From assembly GCF_003339845.1 (NCBI RefSeq), contig NZ_PPTR01000004.1, positions 103,719 to 167,718 of the forward strand: 64,000 nt of DNA, given 5' to 3'. Under the pieces are notes generated by a model. That model was given only the letters and a program-made list of their open reading frames with translations, did not search any database and was not told the origin of the DNA. The DNA is from Gordonibacter sp. 28C. GTDB taxonomy: Bacteria > Actinomycetota > Coriobacteriia > Coriobacteriales > Eggerthellaceae. How positions within the stretch are numbered: position 1 is the stretch's first letter; each line of letters begins with the position of its first letter. Made by a program: the position numbers and the translations under genes. Below are positions 24,221 to 31,842 of the stretch, piece by piece.

Positions 24221-25531
24221 ATGAACGATAACCGAGACGAGATCCAGCGACTTCGCGCCATGAGGGCCGAGGCTATCAATCGCGGCGACTTCGGCCGCGC
24301 CGACGCGATCGGCGCCGACCTCGCGCGCCTCGAGTCCGCCGCGGGCGGTACCATCGACCCCATCACGGGCATGCCCGCGGCATCGGCAAGCGCCCCGTCC
24401 GCACCGCAGGGGGCGCCCTTCCCGCAGCGCCGCGACGAGCGACCCGCGCAGGGCCGCCCCGCCTACGAGGACCAGCACGGCCCCGCGCCGCGCCAATCGG
24501 CACCGACGCCGCAGCCCGCGTCCCCGTCCGCGCCGCAGGGAGCCCCTGCACCCCGCCGCGAGGCGCGCGACGCCCGCCGCATGGAGGCCGACGTTCGCCA
24601 GCAGGAGAATACATACCGCCACGAGCCCGCGCAGGAGAGCGCATACCGCCCCGAACCAAGCCGCCCGGCCTACGCCGGCGATGACCGCGGTGCGAAAACC
24701 GAGGCCGCTGCCGAGGAGCGCGGCGGTAGCCGCGAGGAGAAGCGCGAGGAGAAGCGCCGCGGGCGCTTCGGCAAGGCCGAGGGCAAGAAGGACGCCAAGC
24801 CCGCCGAGGGGCGCGATCCCTCGACCGCGCCGCGCCGCGCAGCGCCCAAGCCCGCCCCCGCCGGCCCCTCGAAGGGCACGCGCGCGCTCACGGTGGTGGC
24901 CGCCGCGGCCATCGCCGTGTCGGTGGGAGCCACCGTGTTCTCCGGCATGCGGGTCGCGGAGTCCTCGGCGATCATCGCCAAGAACGAGGCGAACACCGTC
25001 AACGTCGTCGTGACCAACCGCGACGTCGCCGCCGGCGAGACCATCACCGAAGCCGACCTCGAGACGCAGGCCGTCCCCAAGGCGTACTGCCCGACCGACG
25101 CCGCGACCAAGGTCTCGGATGTCGCCAACCACACCTCGCTCACCACGCAGACCGCCGGGACCTCCATCTCGCTGTCCTCCCTCCAGGCATCTAGCTCGCC
25201 GGCGCACATCACGTCGGCCATCGAGGAGGGACACGTGGCCATCGCCCTGTCGCTCGATTCCTCGAAGAGCCTGTCGCCGCTGCTGCGCGTCGGCGACCGC
25301 GTCAACGTCATGGCCGTCGTCTCCGACGGAACGACATCGAGCGCCGAGACCGTGTGCGCCAACGTCAAGATCATCGCCCTCGATTCCGCCCTGTCCGGCT
25401 CGCCTGACGCCGGGTACTCGCTCGTGACGCTCGACGTCACCGAGGACCAGGCCGCGGCCATCGTGGCGAACCCGAACGTGACGCTCACGGCCATCCCGCA
25501 GACCGCCGAGGGGGCAAGCGATGCTGAATAG
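24221..25531 (+). CDS. rcpC: RcpC/CpaB-like pilus assembly protein
   Basis: A 436-residue protein with a long charged, Pro/Ala/Arg-rich cytoplasmic region (residues 1-220), one membrane helix at about 223-245 and an extracellular SAF-type domain. The typical CpaB sequence VVVTNRDVAAGETITEADLE (about residues 262-281) is present, followed by RVGDRVNVMAVV. In diderm bacteria this protein works with the secretin; here no secretin gene exists, which fits a monoderm cell where it may line the exit through the cell wall. The unusual 220-residue N-terminal extension could link it to the cytoplasmic ATPase. Confidence 0.8.
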   Translation: MNDNRDEIQRLRAMRAEAINRGDFGRADAIGADLARLESAAGGTIDPITGMPAASASAPSAPQGAPFPQRRDERPAQGRPAYEDQHGPAPRQSAPTPQPASPSAPQGAPAPRREARDARRMEADVRQQENTYRHEPAQESAYRPEPSRPAYAGDDRGAKTEAAAEERGGSREEKREEKRRGRFGKAEGKKDAKPAEGRDPSTAPRRAAPKPAPAGPSKGTRALTVVAAAAIAVSVGATVFSGMRVAESSAIIAKNEANTVNVVVTNRDVAAGETITEADLETQAVPKAYCPTDAATKVSDVANHTSLTTQTAGTSISLSSLQASSSPAHITSAIEEGHVAIALSLDSSKSLSPLLRVGDRVNVMAVVSDGTTSSAETVCANVKIIALDSALSGSPDAGYSLVTLDVTEDQAAAIVANPNVTLTAIPQTAEGASDAE

Positions 25532-26861
25532 CGACCTCATCGCGCTCGAGCGCGCCGTATACCGCGCCGCGCGTGAACAGCTCTCATCCGACAACCAGAC
25601 CGAGCAGCCCGACGGCGACGCGGCACGACGCGACCGCGACGCGGCCGCGGTCATCGGCCCCATCATCGACGACCCGGCGTTCTACCACCTCGTGCCCGAG
25701 CGCTTCATCGACCAGACCGGCCGCATCGCCGACGACGCCTACCAGGAGGTGCTGCGCGCGGCCATCAACGACCTGTACTACTTCGGTCCGCTCGAGGACC
25801 TGCTGTACGACGAATCGCTTTCCGAGATCATGGTCAACGGGCCCGACTCGGTGTGGATCGAGCGCTCCGGCAGGCTCATGCTCACCGACGTGCACTTCGA
25901 GGACGACGACCACGTGAAGTTCACCATCGACCGCATCGCCGCGGGCATGAACCGCCGCTGCGACGAGGCCTCGCCGCTGTGCGACTGCACCATCGTCCGC
26001 CCCGGCACGCCCTTCAACGGCTCGCGCGTCAACGCGGTGCTCAAGGGCGTCGCGGTCGACCACCACCTCATCAACATCCGCAAGTTCCGCAAGGACGCGC
26101 TCACCCCCGAGGCACTGATGGCCAACGGGTCGTTCGACGGCCGCATGCTCGAGATCATGCGCGCCATCGTGCAGGGCCGCATGTCCACCATCGTGGCCGG
26201 CGGCACCGGATCGGGCAAGACGACGCTGCTCAACGCAATCTCGCTCTACATCCCGCCCGAGGAGCGCATCATCACCATCGAGGACACGCCCGAGCTGCGC
26301 CTGAACCAGCCGCACGTCGCCCGCATGGAGACGCGCGACGCCAACGTGGAGGGCAAGGGCCGCATCGACTACCGCGACCTCGTGACCAACGCGCTGCGCC
26401 AGCGCCCCGACCGGATCATCGTCGGCGAGTGCCGCGACGCGGCGGCCTTCGACATGCTCCAGGCCATGACCACCGGCCACGACGGCTCGCTCACCACGAT
26501 CCACGCCGACAACTGCCGCGAGGTGCCCACGCGCCTGCGCACGCTCGTCCAGCAGGCGAACACCGGCATGTCGTCGCGCGAGATCCTTGAGTACATCAGC
26601 CAGGCCATCGACTTCATCATCTACACGGAGCGCTCCCACGGCGTGCGCCGCGTGACCGAGATCGCGGAGGTCCAGGGCATGCAGGGCGACGTCGTCACGA
26701 TCGCCCCGATCGTCCGCTTCGAGCACGACCCGAACGACCCCGAGCACTCCGGCTGGTTCGTCCCGACCGGCGAGCGCTTCATGCGCCGCCATATCGAGAA
26801 GATGGCGAACGAGGGCGTCTTCGTCGATGACGACTGGTTCAACCCCCAGGCGGTGTTCTAG
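25521..26861 (+). CDS. tadA: Tad pilus secretion ATPase (TadA/CpaF)
   Basis: A 446-residue hexameric ATPase of the VirB11/PulE class. The Walker A motif GGTGSGKTT is at about residues 226-234. The Asp-box (IITIEDTPELRL, about 253), Walker B-like RIIVGECRDAAA and the His-box TTGHDGSLTTIHAD follow in the normal order. The N-terminal domain has the CpaF signature LSEIMVNGPDSVWIER. It powers pilin assembly with TadB and TadC. Its start lies inside the last codons of rcpC. No TadZ/CpaE localisation ATPase is present in the cluster. Confidence 0.9.
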   Translation: MLNSDLIALERAVYRAAREQLSSDNQTEQPDGDAARRDRDAAAVIGPIIDDPAFYHLVPERFIDQTGRIADDAYQEVLRAAINDLYYFGPLEDLLYDESLSEIMVNGPDSVWIERSGRLMLTDVHFEDDDHVKFTIDRIAAGMNRRCDEASPLCDCTIVRPGTPFNGSRVNAVLKGVAVDHHLINIRKFRKDALTPEALMANGSFDGRMLEIMRAIVQGRMSTIVAGGTGSGKTTLLNAISLYIPPEERIITIEDTPELRLNQPHVARMETRDANVEGKGRIDYRDLVTNALRQRPDRIIVGECRDAAAFDMLQAMTTGHDGSLTTIHADNCREVPTRLRTLVQQANTGMSSREILEYISQAIDFIIYTERSHGVRRVTEIAEVQGMQGDVVTIAPIVRFEHDPNDPEHSGWFVPTGERFMRRHIEKMANEGVFVDDDWFNPQAVF

Positions 26862-26862
26862 G

Positions 26863-27753
26863 ATGGGCGGCACGCAATCCAACCTCGTCAACCTGCTGCC
26901 GGCGCTTCCCGGCCTCGCGCTCGGCATCGCGATGCTCGTGCTCGCCCGCCGCGGGCGCATCGCCCGCGAGGCGGCCGGGGCAGAGGCCGTCGAAGAGCGG
27001 CCGAGCGGAAAGGTCGCCGCGGCGCTCGTCTCCGTCTGCGAGCAGGCGTCCCCGCAGCTGTCGGTCCAGGAGGCCGAGATCGTGTGGGCCGCGACGGCCA
27101 CTCTGCCGGCGCTCTGCGCCCTCGCGCTCGGCGTGGGCCCGCTGTCCCTGCTCCTCCTGCCCGTCTCCGCGGCCGGGTTCCCCGTCTACCTCAAGATCCG
27201 CCGCGACTCCGGCAAGAAGAAGTTCGAGGAGCAGCTGGGCCAGGCTATGCCGCTGATCGCGTCGAACCTGCGCGCGGGGTCGTCGGTCGCCCAGGCCATC
27301 GGGCCGGTCGCCGAGAACATGAGCGACCCCATCAAGTCCGAGTTCAGGCGCCTGGCCTCCGATATCCGCGCCGGCACTCCGGTGCCCGAGGCGCTGGACA
27401 AGGTCGCCGACCGCACCGGCAGCCGCGACCTGCGCCTGTTCGCCACGGCCGTCGACATCTCGCAGCAGACCGGCGGCTCGCTCGCCGACATCACCGAGAA
27501 CGTCGGCCAGACCGTCCGCGCCCGCGTCGAGGCACGCAAGGCCATCAAGTCTAAGACCTCTCTAAACCGCATCGAGTCGCAGATCATGGTCGGCCTGCCC
27601 GTCTTCATGATGGCGGCGCTGCTCGCGATCTCGCCTTCCCACCGCGAGTTCTACAGCCAGCCCTCCGGCTGGGCACTTATCGCGCTGGCCGTCGTGCTGG
27701 ACGCGCTCGCCTACCTCATGATGAGGAAGATGGGCGACGTCAAGCTCGACTAG
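26863..27753 (+). CDS. tadB: Tad inner-membrane platform protein TadB
   Basis: A 296-residue protein of the type II secretion F family. There are helices at about residues 10-27, 85-118 and 240-285; the cytoplasmic domain between them carries the family pattern (LPLIASNLRAGSS-like AMPLIASNLRAGSSVAQAI; TGGSLADITENVGQTVRAR). The ATG overlaps the tadA stop region by one base spacing. It forms the platform with TadC. Confidence 0.85.
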   Translation: MGGTQSNLVNLLPALPGLALGIAMLVLARRGRIAREAAGAEAVEERPSGKVAAALVSVCEQASPQLSVQEAEIVWAATATLPALCALALGVGPLSLLLLPVSAAGFPVYLKIRRDSGKKKFEEQLGQAMPLIASNLRAGSSVAQAIGPVAENMSDPIKSEFRRLASDIRAGTPVPEALDKVADRTGSRDLRLFATAVDISQQTGGSLADITENVGQTVRARVEARKAIKSKTSLNRIESQIMVGLPVFMMAALLAISPSHREFYSQPSGWALIALAVVLDALAYLMMRKMGDVKLD

Positions 27754-27779
27754 GCGGCGCCGGATAGATTGGAAGCACT

Positions 27780-28646
27780 GTGAACATCGAAATCCTGCGC
27801 GGCGTCGCGCTGTCGCTGTGCGCCGCGACGATCGCCGGCCTGCTGTCATTTCTGGGCCTCAGGCGGCTCGGCGGCATCGAGTCGGGCCCGGTCAAGCGGC
27901 CGAGCCGGCGCCGGCGCGGCGAGACGCGCCTGGACACGCTTACCTACAGCGTCACGCGCTACGTCCCCATGAGCGAGAAGGTCGCCGACGCCACGCGCGA
28001 CATGCTCTCGCGATCCGGCGTCACCATGCCCGCCGCGTCGTTCTGGGCCATCCGCGTGGCGTCGTTCTCGGCTGGCGCCGCCGCGGGGCTGATCGCCATG
28101 CCGCTCGTCGGAGGCGTGCAGGGGCTCGCAGCGGCGGGCGCGCTCGCCGTCGCCGGGCTCGCCGCGCCGCAGGCGTGGCTGCTCGCCCGCCGCGCCGAAT
28201 GGCGCGACGAGCTCGACCGCCAGCTGCCCGACGCGCTCGACCTCATGGCCATCTGCATCTCGGCCGGGTCGTCGTTCGAGGGCGCGCTGGCATCGGTCGG
28301 CACCCGCATGGACGGGGCGATCGCCGAGGCCTTCGCCCGCGTCGCCAAGGAGGCCGCCTACTCGAGCCGTTCCGAGGCCCTGCTGGGACTGGCCGACCGC
28401 GCCCAGGTGAACTCGATCACCTTCTTCACGGCATCGCTCGTGCAGGCGGAGCGCGCGGGATCTTCTCTGGTCGACATCATCCGCATGCAGGCGCAGTCCG
28501 TCCGCACCGAGCGCCGCCTGAGGGTCGACGACATGACCAACAAGCTGTCCACCAAGATGCTCTTCCCCATGCTTCTGCTCATGCTGCCCTCGATCATCAT
28601 GCTCATGCTCGCGCCGATGATCCTACAGCTCGGTCAGTTCTTCTAA
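27780..28646 (+). CDS. tadC: Tad inner-membrane platform protein TadC
   Basis: A 288-residue protein starting at GTG behind TTGGAAG. It has the type II secretion F domain with LPDALDLMAICISAGSSFEG (about residues 150-169) and SLVDIIRMQAQSVRTERR (about 226-243), and paired C-terminal helices. It completes the TadB/TadC platform pair. Confidence 0.85.
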   Translation: MNIEILRGVALSLCAATIAGLLSFLGLRRLGGIESGPVKRPSRRRRGETRLDTLTYSVTRYVPMSEKVADATRDMLSRSGVTMPAASFWAIRVASFSAGAAAGLIAMPLVGGVQGLAAAGALAVAGLAAPQAWLLARRAEWRDELDRQLPDALDLMAICISAGSSFEGALASVGTRMDGAIAEAFARVAKEAAYSSRSEALLGLADRAQVNSITFFTASLVQAERAGSSLVDIIRMQAQSVRTERRLRVDDMTNKLSTKMLFPMLLLMLPSIIMLMLAPMILQLGQFF

Positions 28647-28671
28647 CCTTCCGATCAAGGAGCCATCCGAT

Positions 28672-29052
28672 ATGAACGATAGATATCTCGACGAGGCCGT
28701 GGCCGTCACGGCCTCAGGCAAGAGGGTCCCGATCCTCACCCATACCTGCCGGGGCTTTCTCGAGCGCTTCTGCGGGCTCATGCTCAAGCGCGAGGTGCCC
28801 GAGGCCTGCGGGCTCTACTTCCCCGGCTGCCGGTCGATCCACACCTGCATGATGCGCGTGCCCATCGACGTCGTCTGGGTGCGCGAAGGCGAGCCCGGCG
28901 AGCTCAAGGCGGTATCGCTCGATGTCGCGCTCAAGCCCTGGCGGTTCTTCGCCGCGCCGCGCGGCGCCACCGGCTGCGTTGAGTTCCGCGCCGGGTCGTT
29001 CGACCCCGCGGACAGACCGGCCGAGATCGCGCGCCCGAAGAAGAGGAAATAG
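28672..29052 (+). CDS. DUF192-family protein at the end of the pilus operon
   Basis: A 126-residue protein with the DUF192 pattern: FLERFCGLMLKREVPEACGL (residues about 27-46), then CMMRVPIDVVWV (about 60-71). The family is a small beta fold of unknown role, sometimes found beside Tad genes. It has no signal peptide, and two extra Cys residues (CGLYFPGC, CM) are unusual. An AAGGAG site precedes the ATG. It is the last gene before the operon terminator. Confidence 0.7.
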   Translation: MNDRYLDEAVAVTASGKRVPILTHTCRGFLERFCGLMLKREVPEACGLYFPGCRSIHTCMMRVPIDVVWVREGEPGELKAVSLDVALKPWRFFAAPRGATGCVEFRAGSFDPADRPAEIARPKKRK

Positions 29053-29072
29053 GCGATTTCGGCCGCAATGCC

Positions 29073-29104
29073 GCCGTCTGCCTGTGTAGGCAGACGGCTT
29101 TTGG
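29073..29104 (+). terminator. Intrinsic terminator of the Tad operon
   Basis: GCCGTCTGCC and GGCAGACGGC pair perfectly around TGTGTA and are followed by TTTTGGG. Confidence 0.85.
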
Positions 29105-29615
29105 GTATCGCGCCCGGTTTGCCTTCGCGTTTTCCATGGGTGGCGGCATGGAGGGACCCCATCCGTCCCGTAGGGCCGCCGGATGTGGGAAACGCCTCGC
29201 GGCCGGCTTCGGCTGGCGATCGGCTGGAGATGGTGTGGACCGGGACTTTCGCCCTGTGGAGCTGATAGGGTCCCGGACTTCTCGAGTCTCGATCGGGGCC
29301 TTGGCGGGTATTAGCCCCGTCGATATGCGGAGGGTTCGCCGGGCGGGCCTGAGCGGGCGGACTACATCTCGATACACAGGGTGTTTCACGGTCGGGGCCG
29401 CGGATGCGGTGCTGGCCATTTTTTGTGGGTGTGAGCTCGGGGTATTCGGGGTAAAAGGTCTGGAAATGTGCGGGAGGAAGTAGAGGATTATATCAGCTTG
29501 AGGAATGGCAACGCGCTAGGGCTCGTCTCTATTGAAAAAACGGCTGCTAACGATTGTCAAAACGATCTGCGCGATATCTTGCGTTGCTAACTGGGCATCT
29601 TCTGGAATGGCTGTA
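29105..29615. other. Non-coding stretch between the pilus operon and an XRE gene
   Basis: No convincing gene is seen. Short open frames here lack ribosome sites. GC content falls towards the right end. A weak hairpin followed by TTTTTT occurs near 29398-29425, so a small RNA is possible but not supported. Confidence 0.4.
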
Positions 29616-29680
29616 AATAGGCCGTGATGGCCTATTAGGGTTCATTTTTTGGGAACCATATCTATCGGGATTACCGATAG
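29616..29680 (+). promoter_or_regulatory. Three inverted repeats upstream of the XRE regulator
   Basis: AATAGGCC-GTGAT-GGCCTATT (29616-29636), GGTTC...GAACC (29640-29658) and CTATCGG-GATTA-CCGATAG (29662-29680) lie in AT-rich DNA just before the gene. The last is a good candidate for the operator of the XRE protein downstream. Confidence 0.5.
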
Positions 29681-29714
29681 GCGGTTTATATCGCCAAACA
29701 GGAGAGAGCGACGA

Positions 29715-30020
29715 ATGGCTACATTGATCGGATGGAACCTAGCTGCCCTACTTAAGGAACGGGGTATGAGTCAAAAGGAGCTTGCCGAGGCGGCAGGCCC
29801 CACACCGGCCTCGGTGAGCAGGTACGTCAACGGCGAGCGGCTGCCGTGGCCTGCCACGATCGCCGCGATGTCGCGCGCCCTCGGGGTCGAACCGTCGGAC
29901 ATCATCGGAACCTCCTGCGATCAGGAGCTGAATGACGCCGTGCACCACGTAGCCCGCAATGCGGACAGTCTCACGGAAGCGCAGCGCGCCGAGCTTATCG
30001 CCGCACTTGCGAAGCACTAG
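29715..30020 (+). CDS. XRE-family helix-turn-helix regulator
   Basis: A 101-residue protein with a classical Cro/C1 helix-turn-helix at residues about 8-62: LAALLKERGMSQKELAEAAG as the first helices, then ASVSRYVNGERLP. The last 35 residues may form a dimerisation helix. GGAGAGAG precedes the ATG. The inverted repeats just upstream suggest autoregulation. It stands next to the small-RNA-like units and the iteron-like repeats and may control element maintenance. It has no shared tail. Confidence 0.8.
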   Translation: MATLIGWNLAALLKERGMSQKELAEAAGPTPASVSRYVNGERLPWPATIAAMSRALGVEPSDIIGTSCDQELNDAVHHVARNADSLTEAQRAELIAALAKH

Positions 30021-30097
30021 GGAGATCGGCGGACGGCCGAGGTCGATATGCTCAAATGTAGAATCTGAGGGCGCGTCTATACCTTGCCGGAGTTGGG

Positions 30098-30205
30098 TAA
30101 GATGGCCGTAGAAGACAATGCGTCCCCGTGTGAGCGACAAGGAGCGCGGGCGGCCTAGTTTTCTGGTTTAGTTAGATGCCCGGGCTCCACCCCGGGCATC
30201 TGCGT
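30098..30205 (+). ncRNA. Putative small RNA unit 1 of a tandem pair
   Basis: A -10-like TAAGAT (30098-30103) is followed about 70 bases later by a strong hairpin, AGATGCCCGGG with its complement around GCTCCAC (about 30174-30201). Between them there is no ribosome site or open frame. The 3' part (CGCGGGCG, then TTTTCTGGTTTA, then the hairpin) aligns with the unit that follows. The Rho-independent T-run is missing, so the end is uncertain. Confidence 0.4.
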
Positions 30206-30225
30206 ATCAACTCCGGTCCACCGGG

Positions 30226-30335
30226 TAGAATCACGGGTGAACGAAGCGGACCCTGCGCAGGTTGCTAGCCAGTTACGCGGGCGATGCGGATTTCAGGTTT
30301 AAAGGCCGGGCTGCACCCCCGGCCATTTTTACTGC
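30226..30335 (+). ncRNA. Putative small RNA unit 2 of a tandem pair
   Basis: TAGAAT (30226-30231) resembles a -10 site. The 3' end is GGCCGGG-CTGCACC-CCCGGCC followed by ATTTTT, a good intrinsic terminator. CGCGGGCG, TTTCAGGTTTA and the hairpin loop CACCCC match unit 1 in order and spacing, so the two look like duplicated, diverged copies. No reading frame is apparent. Confidence 0.45.
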
Positions 30336-30418
30336 GACAACCCCGCCGCCCGCCTGCTCACGGGGTGCGTCGCCCCCCCTCAATTCCAGACAATTAAATA
30401 CGGTCATCTACCTGCTGC

Positions 30419-30505
30419 GTTGGGACGATTGACGATGATCCGTTGGGACGATTGACGATGATCCGTTGGGACGATTGACGATGATCCGTTGAGACGATTG
30501 ACGGC
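30419..30505 (+). repeat. Iteron-like 23-bp direct repeats
   Basis: Three exact, abutting copies of a 23-base unit (30419-30441, 30442-30464, 30465-30487), beginning GTTGGGACGATTG and ending ATGATCC, plus a partial fourth with one change (30488-30505). The period is not a multiple of three, so it is unlikely to be coding. Such spacing is typical of iterons bound by a replication or partition protein. Confidence 0.7.
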
Positions 30506-30872
30506 AGCCCGGGAGCATGGCGTCCGGGTACATATCGCCCTTGGGTCTCTTGCGGATGAGCGGAATGGCCGCCCCGCCGATTTCGGCAGGCCGACGCTTG
30601 CAATCGGAGATGTTTTTGAGGGAAGGGAGGGGGCCGTTTTCGCCCGGCCCCGGGGCGCGCACCTGCGTTGCCCGCGTTCCCAAGGTGTGACATAAGGAAC
30701 GGGTTCCGCTTGCTATCGATTCTACCTTGTGGCGCGGCGTTCCATCTAGCGGCCCCATTTCTCCATATCCGGTCGAGGATGTAAGGTTTTTGCGGTCTGA
30801 GCGCATCTTTTAGGCAGTTGCGGGGTATACCTCCTGCCGTATCTGAAAGACCTCTGGAAGGCGTGAGCATCT
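30506..30872. other. Non-coding stretch after the repeats
   Basis: No supported gene. Open frames on either strand lack ribosome sites and recognisable protein features. Whether it belongs to an origin region cannot be judged. Confidence 0.35.
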
Positions 30873-31232
30873 ATGAAGCCGATCATCGACTTTGCCGCCG
30901 GACGCGGTGCCCATATGCTTGGCATGGGGGCGGTGTAGTTGTTCGGATGGGAGTGCGACCCCGCGAGGGACGGGCGGCTGACGATCGCCGAATACCGCGA
31001 ACAGTTCTCGGGCAAGTTGGGCCATCGGGCGACTATCTCGGGACACACGGGCTCGAAACGCGGCACCGCGGCGAACCTCGCGAAGGTGCGCTGCACGCTT
31101 GCGCAGGTATTCGATAGCTTCGCTATCTTCACCGTGAACGACGGCAGGCACACGCAGTCGGCACGCCGCCGGACCCTGTGCGTCGATTTCGCCTCGGTCC
31201 ATTCCGGCGATACCGTAGTCGAATGGCTCTAG
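30873..31232 (+). pseudogene. Small gene interrupted by an in-frame amber codon
   Basis: From the ATG at 30873 the frame reads 21 codons (MKPIIDFAAGRG...GAV), meets TAG at 30936 and then stays open for another 98 codons in the same frame (LFGWECDPARDGRLTIAEY onward) to a TAG at 31230. GGAAGGCGTGAG precedes the ATG. Composition and codon use look coding on both sides of the stop. It may be a recently inactivated gene, or the second part may restart at the TTG right after the stop. The protein is Arg/Thr-rich and not recognised, and it lacks the shared tail. It sits just upstream of mIHF. Confidence 0.5.
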
Positions 31233-31275
31233 GCGGTACGCGACCGCGATGCCGCAGGACAGAAAGGAAACGACC

Positions 31276-31605
31276 ATGACCGAGAAGAAGGCCGCCTTCG
31301 GGAACAACTTCACCCCCGAGCAGCGGGCCGCCGCGCTGAAGCGAGCCGCCGAGATGCGCGGCGCGCGCGCCGAGTACCTTGACCGCGTCAAATCGGGCGA
31401 AGTGGCCATCGCGACCGCCCTGGCCGATGGCAAGGAAACCCCCGTCGTCGGGCGCATCAAGGCGAAGCGTCTGCTCATGGCCCTGCCGGGTGTCGGCGCG
31501 GCGAAGGCGCAAAGCGCCATGACCGCAATCGGCATCGCGGAGTCCCGCCGCGTCGCGGGCATCGGGCAGCGACAGGCCGAAAAGCTCATCGAACTTTTCG
31601 GGTAG
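31276..31605 (+). CDS. mihF: Actinobacterial integration host factor (mIHF)
   Basis: A 109-residue nucleoid protein of the mycobacterial IHF type, unrelated to HU/IHF of Proteobacteria. The family sequence is clear: FTPEQRAAALKRAAEMRGAR near the start, then IKAKRLLMALPGVGAAKAQ (a helix-hairpin-helix-like DNA-binding segment), IGIAESRRVAGIGQRQ and a final EKLIELFG. It bends and compacts DNA and supports site-specific recombination and replication control. GAAAGGAAAC precedes the ATG. A chromosomal copy is expected in the host, so a copy here next to iteron-like repeats could serve the element. If this window is chromosomal it could instead be the host's own gene. Confidence 0.9.
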   Translation: MTEKKAAFGNNFTPEQRAAALKRAAEMRGARAEYLDRVKSGEVAIATALADGKETPVVGRIKAKRLLMALPGVGAAKAQSAMTAIGIAESRRVAGIGQRQAEKLIELFG

Positions 31606-31659
31606 GTGCGCACGCTGCGTTGCCCCAAGGGGCAATGAGGAACCATATGCGAGGCCCTG

Positions 31660-31690
31660 GAGCCGTCGCCCATCGGGCGGCGGCTCTTTC
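31660..31690 (+). terminator. Intrinsic terminator after mIHF
   Basis: GAGCCGTCGCCC and GGGCGGCGGCTC (one wobble pair) around ATC, followed by TTTCCTTT. Confidence 0.8.
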
Positions 31691-31728
31691 CTTTCGCGTT
31701 CCAGGGTGTCTGGGGTGCGGATGAGTGC

Positions 31729-31787
31729 TTCCCGTTCGGGAAACATGAACGGGCGCGGGGGCGGTCGGGGCCGAGCGCGGATAGCAT
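31729..31787 (+). promoter_or_regulatory. Cassette boundary
   Basis: TTCCCGTTCGGGAA (31729-31742) then GCGGATAGCATC with TAGCAT at 31782-31787, 56 bases before the ATG at 31843. Confidence 0.6.
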
Positions 31788-31842
31788 CGAGGGCGAATAT
31801 ACCCGCGGCGCCGGAGGGCGCCCGATGAAAGGATCGACCGCC

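Noticed and set aside
30419..30505. CRISPR array
   Set aside because: The repeats abut with no spacers and no cas genes are present; iteron-like repeats fit better.
30408..30870. Minus-strand protein over the 23-bp repeats
   Set aside because: The repeat period is not a multiple of three, there is no ribosome site, and the translation is low-complexity and unlike other genes here.
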